A DNA stretch of 64,000 nucleotides from assembly GCA_008921705.1 (NCBI GenBank), contig VFFE01007622.1, positions 1,271,501-1,335,500 of the forward strand, in the 5' to 3' direction. The DNA is from Burhinus oedicnemus (lineage: Eukaryota > Chordata > Aves > Charadriiformes > Burhinidae). Every line of letters starts with the position of its first letter. Positions within the stretch are counted from its first letter, which is position 1. Of the stretch, positions 56,351 to 64,000 are shown piece by piece. The translations under genes were made by a program, and so were the position numbers. The notes beneath the pieces were generated by a model. That model did not search any database and was not told where the DNA came from. It saw only the letters and a program-made list of their open reading frames with translations.

Positions 56351-59300
56351 CCCCTCTACATGGAGGCCCCTTCCAGCGCGAGGCTTTCACTTGGCACACA
56401 GAGCTGAACACTGGATGTGAAAAGAGCAAAGTGTGTGGGAGCTGCTGATTTTGTCTCCTTGGTGGGACTGTTTTGTTTTAATAAAAAGATCAGATGTTGC
56501 GCTTCCTTGAAAACACGACAATCTATGGGAGAGTTCATTAGTTTATGGCACGTTGCAACACTGTGGAGCCCGGCTGAAAGCAAATGTTATTGCAAAGAGT
56601 TATCACTAAGGGGAGAGGAAAATAACGTCCCGAGGAAATAAACTCAGCAGAGCAAAACATGGAACAACATAAAGCTGCGGAGGACAGGCAGTAGAGTTGA
56701 ATACTTTCTCAGAATAAAAGCCCCCAGTCACCTGTTTTTAATGCCCGTGTTTGCTTTCTGCATATTCAGTGAATATGTGGGATACCTCTGCCCAGGACTC
56801 CATCTCTAATGGGAGTAACGAGTATCGTGATTGCAGCTGGCTGAACTTTTTTACTACTAGTGCACAAAAATGTCTTTGTGACCATCATTAAATAGTGATA
56901 ACACCAGTAAAACACCAGTAAAAATCAGCCCTGGTTGTTGGGGTTTTTTTAGAAAATGGTGTGTTTTAATTTCAAGTTCCATGGAATTATATTTCAAAAA
57001 GGACTTTCCTCCACAAAGACCCCCACTAAAATACAGATTTGGGCAGCTTTAATGATGACCAGCCTGTCTCAAGCCTGAGCAAAGCTGGAGAAAACGCCCT
57101 CTTTCATAAATCTGACATAGCTGTACACCGCCAGCTTTCTTAGCCTTCAGTTAGTCTAACTTACACCGAGGGCTGAAACTGTAGTGTCAGGTTTGGAGAA
57201 GCGTAAAGGTGAATTCAAAATAATCCACCACTTTCCTTGCTGAGCCTCATGCCACTTGCAACACTGCGGAGGACTCTGGTTTTGCATTGTCAGGGTTTTT
57301 CTCGCGCTTTCCCCCTTTTATTTCCTAACTGGAGAATTTGTTGCAACTTTGTTCTTATTGAGCCTCCTGGTAGGGTGCACAAGTTTCTCCTTCAGCAGTG
57401 GGGTGCTGCTCCTGCTCCCAACCCAGCTACCTACACCCAGCCAACGTGGGGCCCCTGCAACCTCTTGCTTTGTTTCGAGGGTGTTAATTTCTTCCTTGGT
57501 GTTTTAGCTGTCTCAAAGCAACACCAAAGCTACTTGAGAAGGATTGTCATAACCAACCCTGCAGCCATGGGTCCTGGGGCGGGCAGCGCCCACCTCCATG
57601 TGCTGCGTAGCCTGGAAGAAGAGGTCTGCTCCGCTGCTCCAGCTCAGCCTTGGACCTGCAAAGCCTCTTTCTTCAAGTGGGTGTATTTGCCTGTGACTCT
57701 TTCTTCATCGTCTTCCTTCCTTCATCCTCTCACCAGCTCAGGTTTCACCCCATGCTCCTGAATGGTGTGTGCATTGGTGTTGGGGTGCAACCCTGATAGC
57801 TCCCCTGCCCGAGGAACGGGCTGGCATTTCAGTGGCAGTACGGCCCCTGGTTTTAGCTCTGGTGACCTTAGAAATAAGAGGCCAACTTCTTGAACGAGCT
57901 GCCTGAGGAGCCTGGGATAGGTCAGAGATTTCTTGAGCAGATCAAAAGCCAGAGATGTTTTTCTGACAGCCCCGGAGCTCCCTGTCATGATTTATGAATT
58001 ATATACGCTCTATATGTTTAGCTGAAGAGGCTCACTGGGGGAACAGGGGCTGGTTTGTGCAAGCAGGAAAGAGCATGTGGCTTCAGAGAGCCACCATCTA
58101 CCAAGAGATACCCCCTCGAATGCGCTCTCAATGGAGCCATCAAAGGGCCTTGAGGAATCGTGGCAAAGGGAGCCCAGGAGACTCACAGCAAAAAATGTCA
58201 GGATATTTTAATGGAAGACCGAGTTATGGGGAGGCAGACCCAGACCCCAGGAGCTGGGAGCTCTGAACTCAGGGCAGTAGACCTACAATCTTCCTTTGTT
58301 TCACAAATCCTCTTTCTCTTTCTTTGGAGCTTCAGCGGATCCCATGGGGTACAGCTCTCCCTCGGTAAATGCTACATGCCCTGGCAGATTTTGAGTTTCA
58401 TGTCTTCTTTTGGAGGTTGGATGCCCAAAGGCCCTCTACCAGGCTCCTGGGGCATTTTGTGCCCCGAGAGCTGTTGTCACACCAGTGACACTTAGCTCAC
58501 CTTTTCTGACGTTATCTCAACAGCTCCGAGTTGTGATGCTTTCCTCTCCATGAGACGAGATTTCGCTCAGCCCCATGCTTGCGTGGCCTGACCTGAGCCC
58601 TATTCCTTACAGACAGAGCATGAGGGAGACTTTCCCGATTCTGATGCAAAACAGGGCAGGAAAACTCCTAATTATTAACTTTAAGGCCAGAGTGTTTCTG
58701 TGTGCACAATACAGTAATCCCTATATCACGTCCGTAACTTCTAGGTTATAGTCTACTGAGCAGGTAGTCTTGCAGTCATTGAAGTCTTTGAGCAACAAAA
58801 ATCCACCACATCCTGAGCCTGAGTAATTACCTGCTGGAACAACTTCACTGTGTTGTGCTCTAACACAAAAGCGCTCGGTTTCAGCTTCCAGGGTGTAAAT
58901 CTTGTTTTTCCTCTGCCCCATAGAAGAGGAAGCTCTCTGCCTGAAAGCGTCTCTCTGGGACCTGGTTATAGGTGATGGCTAACACACCTCCCAGCTCTCT
59001 CCTGGCCAAAATAAAGACACTGAAAGCCTTCATCTCCCCAGTGTAAGACAGGTTTTCCAATCCTGAATGATCCTTGTAATTTTTTGTCCTGGGTTAGGTA
59101 AATCCAGAACCGCAGCAGGATTCCCCACTCCCCTGCGTGAGGGTTTGGGTTAGCAGTGGTCCAGCTACAGCCCTGTCTGCATCTTCTGCTGAGAAAGACA
59201 TGCAAAAATGCTGCCCTCCAGCAGCCACTGCCACTGGGGAGAAGTTTAAGGGTAGATATTTTGAAGCCTTGCTAGAGGTGGCCAGGGAGAATTAGGGAAA

Positions 59301-62300
59301 TCCAGTAGCTGAAATTTCAGCAGTCTGTCAGACTACAATCCTTTTTTCCAACACGTATGGACGAAACCGGTCAGATGTGTTGTCTGATGACCGCTCGACC
59401 ATGTTGGTGATTAAAGGGATGGAGACGGGCAGTGTGGCGCACAAACTGGGGTCTCTGCTGCCCCGGTGTAAAGTCTTAAGGAGAGCAGCAGAGTCCCTGA
59501 AGATGCTCAGCTGGCCTCGAGGGAGTTTTTCTGGGCTACCTGACTTGCAATCCAGGCCATGTTCTCTATGGCAAGTCTGAAATCCCTCTGCTAAGAGGAG
59601 TGACTTCGTCGCTGTCACCAAGCCAGCTCTGTCACTCTTTAAAGAGAGGCTGGATGAGCGGTGGGATTTGTTGCTTGAAGAAGAGCTGAAAGTGTATTTT
59701 CTGTTGTTTTGGGGTGCCTGCTGTTCCCTTCTCTCTTAACGTCAATGCAAAGTGGGTTCCCAGGGTACTTTAACTGCCTCAGAATGACCGTAGGGTCTAT
59801 CTTAACACAATATGCAAGGGAAGTGGATGTAGCCCCAGAAAACATATATCATTGTTGAGCTGAATCAGAGAGAGCAAGCCTTGGCTTATTTTTTTTTCCC
59901 CACATGGAGGCAAATTTTGTCATCGTATCACTCACGTAACCTTTCAGATGAACTTAGTAATCATGATATGTTTTGGTTTGGCTTCTTTCAGATTAAACCC
60001 CTGCTTTTCAGAAAAAGGAAACCATAAGTTAAATAAATCCAAAATTAGGTATTTCTGAAGGATAATTAGTGGTCTTCTTTCTTACCAAAACCAACACCAG
60101 ACTGTGCATTAAATAATACCTTGTAGTAATTCCTTCAGTTCTGCTCCAAATGTGATTAATTTAGCAGGATGTTATTGGTATAGCATCCTACATTTCAAGC
60201 CACACTATAGGGTATTATCTACAATAATGAATACTGTATATCTCCACAACTTTTTGAAAAATCAACCAGACCTTATGTTCTAAATCCCCCATCTGGGTCT
60301 TCTGTGCTTCACCCGTTGCACCAAGGCTTGTATTTGCCTACACCCAAATTACCGACCCAGCATATTCTTTCATTCCCTATTCCTGTAGATAGGGGGACCC
60401 ATGTAAAGTGAATGCAGATACAGATCCCTGCCCCCAGTTATTTCATTTGGATGCAAAAACGTTGGAATTATAATCCTCCTACTTCATCGCTTTGAGCAAA
60501 AAGCAATTTTAATTGCCTTGAAATTTCTATAGCAAGGGGAACGGGTCTGTGTTTGTAAAAGACTTCACTGTAAAAAGTGCCATTGTCCATGCAAATATGT
60601 AAATATATACTATATAGGGATATACGTGTGTATACACATACATAGGCACTGTATATACAGAAAGACACACACACATACTTAGGAGATGTGTATATAACAC
60701 TCACTTATACACAAACCTATTCCCTGTTATGATACAATCATCAAGATATAAACAAGAGAAGTTAAACCATGGATGGGCACATATTCAAGTGCTGCTGGAG
60801 GGGTTTATCTACAGCATTGAAGAAGTGCTATCAAATCCTAAACAGGGCACTTATTACAAAGAAATCTTTACGTAAGTGCTGGAAAGGTTTGCCGAATAAC
60901 CAGATGTTGTTGCGAAGACACTTCTCCTCCCCCTCTCCCCATTTCTTTCCTTCTTTAATAGTTCGATTAATTCTGCGCATAAACCGGAGCTGATAAAAGT
61001 TCTGAGCTGCAAACTTCACCACATCTGGACACTGTCGAAGCCAGACCATTCAGCGGTGCACTTCAGTTGCCTTTAATCTCCCTCAATAAAATAAAAACTT
61101 CCAACAAGTAATGCTGACCTATATATATTTTTTGCGCTGTAAACACTGACATCTGCGAGCTGCTCCAAGCGAGCACGCAGCACTTTCCACCAAGGAAATC
61201 GCTCGCCCTTTGCCGTAAGAGAAATACACAGCTGATGCAGCCGTAGCAGCGTATTCTGCTAAACTCTCTGCTATTTCCAATCCTCCGGCTAATTGCTGTC
61301 AGGGGAGAAATCAAAGATTAGCTATTTTGCTGGAGGAAGGAAAAATAAACGACCTCTTGGAGTATGTTGCTTAACGTTGTCTAACCAGAAACATTTTTCT
61401 ACTCACAGAAGGAGAGCAGCAGTAAGGAAAGCAGACCCGGTCTCCTCCAGCAACCCATTTTCCGGATCCCGCCGGCAACCAGAAGCCCGGCTTCACGGCG
61501 TTGACCAATTCATCTTTCCTCGGTGCAGCCAGTCTCCTGCGTTTCTGCTGTCAAGCCCGGAGCCCCGAGTTTGCGAGGCTCCCGGCTAGGCTTGCCGGGA
61601 AGGCGGATCCAGCCGCTAAATCCCAGCTGTGTGTGGGGTCCGCCCAGGAACTGCAGTTTATGAACAAACTAAGCCTGACTCTCCTCTTGAAATATATACA
61701 AATATGGGAGGGGGGAGCCAGGGGAAGAAGCCTGGCTCCAAGAAAGAGAGTTTGAATTTTTTTTTATTTTTTTTTTCCAATGACAACACGGAGTGGCTCC
61801 TGGCTCCATACGGCCCAAGGATCTGTGAAGGGGACCTAATGTCTACTGCATGCATCTAATCAAAAAGGCATGGATACTCCTGCATGCCTCTTTCTTCTGA
61901 ATAAAACATGGAAGGTAATGCTTCAATATGCTGAGCTGCCATTAATTCACTACTTCCCCCCCCACCACCCCTTTTAGAAATTAGCTCTTTTAATTTTTTA
62001 AGTAAGCTTCAGTGGGTGATATTTTTAATAGGGATAATAGGGATAATTAGAAGTTTTAGGGCACCTTTTTCAGAAAGACCACATCAGTATGAGCTTAGCC
62101 TAAAGTAGGTGCTTTCGACCCATTAAAGCAGCAGGATTTAAACATATACTTATATGTTTTCCTGAATCAGGGCCTAAAATAATAACATAGAGCATTTTAA
62201 TAGCTGCTTTCCCCCCAAAATCTCAAACTGCTTTACAAAAACTTGTAAGAAATATTATCCCACTTACAAAAGGGAAACTGTGAAACGTAGCAGAAATCTG

Positions 62301-64000
62301 ACTTGCCTTGGTTGTTAATGCAATCAATCAGTGGCAAAAGAGGAGTAAAATCCTCAAACTCTTGCCCTATGATCTACCCCAGTCCCTCAGACTGCGTTAA
62401 AATAATGATCAATGTAATCAAGTGTGGCAGAGAAAGAGATGCTGTTATAAAGGCTTTTTGCAGCCAAAATGCCTGCCCTAAGGTAAGGCTAATTTTTTAT
62501 AGTTATTGATAAATACATCAATTCATTTTTAATGCATGCACAGTATTCTAATTCAGTGAATCTCCAGCTTTTTATTTACTCATTTTACAATTCATCTTTT
62601 AGTTCATTAATCAGTGTATGGTCGATATGTGGTATATCTGTACATGCTTGTGTGTATGTGTGATCATTACCGGTGACTGTTTTGCTCCGCTGGACTTGAA
62701 GATCCTTTCTTTGTACAAATCTTTCCGATAAACCGCACCCGGTTGTTTGTAAACTATTTATATAAATTATTCTGTTAGGGAGTTAAAGAATGGTATCTCT
62801 TCCCCCTTCTTTTGTATTTAAAAAAGAAAAAGGGGAGTTGTTAGATGAGGTACAGACACAGCTGATATAAATATAAAGCATCTCTGGCTACACTGGCATG
62901 CCTCTACAGAGAGTTGCTTGCTGTTCTCCGACTTGCTTCAGGGTGCCCAGCCGCAAGCCAGCTTAGCCTGTCCTCCACGGAGAAATGGCTATATGTCCCT
63001 GGGAGAACGGAGCAGAAAGCTAGGTGGATGCCCTAAGGGAAGATACCACCTGGGGTACACAGAGAACGTCTGTCTGGAAGAACGAGTCTAGAAAGGTCTG
63101 CCTGACCAGGGGAGCTGCCTCTTGGTCACAGCCCTGGAGGACATTGCCTCGAGTCCTAGGCAAGGTGCAACATTGCTCTCCCTCTCTTGGCTGTCTTTAC
63201 ATCAAACTGGGCATCTTTCTATATGCTATGTAGTATTAATCAAGAAGAGATGGGTTGGCCTGAGTTACAACAGCTGAGGCATGGCCTTTTAGGACTCAGG
63301 GCAAGCAATTGTTTAGCAAACTTTCAGAAAGACCTTATTTTCCAGTTGGCGTATTAAAACTGCCATGTGCACAGTGGTTTCTTTGGGTGACCTGCCAACT
63401 CTCCTCTTTCTGATTCAGAGCATTTCAAAATGCTCGCAGATCGCTCAGAGTGCCGGTTGGATTTTCAGATGTGAGCCCTTCTGTGTGTTACAAGGCAGCT
63501 GGATAAGGCTTGTGTTCGGAACGTCGCAGATTATTCACGATCCATGGGAGCCCTCTTTAAAATCAGGAAGAATCTCCCGCTGCCTATGAAACTCAGAGAG
63601 AAATAATGTCCCCAGCAGGAGCCCGGAGGGGCTTTTAACAATGGTGGACATTGACAAAACACGCTGTGTGATTTGGAAGTGCAAGGGAAGCAAGGGATAT
63701 TATTTTTTTAGCAGCAGAACCTGGGAAGGCAGCAGGAAGCCTGCACAACATCCCCGCAGCCAGGGACCCCAAGCCACAGGAGCTGCGTTTTCCAAAAACC
63801 CAGCAATCCCAAACAACTTCTGGGCCAAACCGAACCCTGTAAAATGCTTCATCCTGTCTGCAGAATAACCTTAGGCAGAGATCTGGGGCCGGAGCTCACT
63901 GAAATGAGAGGAAAGGCAGTAGCTGTCCCATGCGATGCCATCTTTACAAGGCAGTTGGGTTTCTACAGGAAGATTTGCAAGGGGAAGACTTTGGGCAGCG
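56351..64000. other. Upstream flank of the TGFBR2-like gene, no gene recognised
   Basis: About 7.6 kb with open frames of up to 174 codons, none with a recognisable domain or splice context. Noted: alternating AT/GT/CA-rich stretch at 60595-60720, modest CpG enrichment at 61430-61640, T-rich run near 61758-61776, and the LTR-like fragment near 62822-62882. A further 5' noncoding exon of the receptor could lie here; I cannot identify one. Confidence 0.5.
62822..62882 (+). mobile_element. Possible fragment of an endogenous retroviral LTR (polypurine-tract-like plus TATA-like)
   Basis: An A/G-only run AAAAGAAAAAGGGGAG is followed at once by TTGTTAGATGAGG, as a polypurine tract is followed by the TG of an LTR. 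About 25 bases on is a TATA-like GATATAAATATAAAG. No gag, pol or env sequence, second LTR or clear 3' end was found, so this is tentative; it could be an ordinary AT-rich promoter-like stretch. Confidence 0.2.

Noticed and set aside
57237..57761. 174-codon plus-strand frame upstream of the receptor
   Set aside because: Composition is low-complexity hydrophobic then Pro/Ser-rich, with no family motif, no splice context and no evidence of constraint; consistent with chance in GC-rich DNA.
59600..59660. CTTTAAAGAGAGGCTGGATGAG resembling part of an old CR1 or similar repeat
   Set aside because: Only a couple of dozen bases fit and no conserved 3' terminus follows; too weak to annotate.
60595..60720. 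Alternating AT, GT and CA-rich stretch considered as a structured element
   Set aside because: It is a degenerate simple repeat without a defined unit or hairpin of note.

Overview
This is vertebrate nuclear DNA, almost certainly from a bird or a close sauropsid relative. Two CR1 retrotransposon copies with the avian-type 3' end (octamer ATTCTGTG repeats) are present, and genes are split by GT-AG introns of 0.1 to 14 kb. No bacterial, plasmid or phage gene organisation is visible. Two protein-coding genes account for the coding content I can support; they face each other tail to tail, with their stop codons about 5.3 kb apart.

Gene 1 (plus strand, from before base 1 to 22703) is the 3' part of OSBPL11 (ORP11). 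Ten coding exons at 231-22703 join in phase to give 616 residues plus stop. They cover the end of the PH domain, the linker and predicted coiled coil, and the whole oxysterol-binding-related domain with its EQVSHHPP signature. The promoter and the first ~130 residues lie left of the window. A 3'UTR probably ends near 24270.

Gene 2 (minus strand, 56236 down to 27960) is a complete, intact paralogue of the TGF-beta type II receptor. Seven exons reconstruct an uninterrupted 579-residue protein: signal peptide, cysteine-rich three-finger ectodomain, one transmembrane helix, and a serine/threonine kinase with every catalytic motif present. Splice phases are compatible at every junction, and the exon layout follows what I recall of human TGFBR2. 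It is clearly not TGFBR2 itself: the ectodomain, juxtamembrane linker and C-tail differ strongly. The fourth intron is a GC-AG intron of only 116 bp. In human, as I recall, TGFBR2 and OSBPL10 lie near each other and convergent on chromosome 3p. OSBPL11 next to a TGFBR2-like gene in the same arrangement looks like the other half of a genome-duplication paralogon, whose receptor copy was lost in mammals.

The rest is noncoding. 22704-27959 is the intergenic gap between the convergent 3' ends. Intron 1 of the receptor is 13.6 kb, and the exon-1 placement that defines it is the least certain part of the model. Intron 6 carries both CR1 copies. 56237-64000 is upstream flank with no recognisable exon: three GATA motifs sit just upstream of the receptor start codon, and a possible LTR-like fragment lies near 62.8 kb. 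No tRNA, rRNA or CRISPR was recognised. The two genes have no obvious joint function: one is a lipid-transfer protein, the other a cell-surface receptor kinase.
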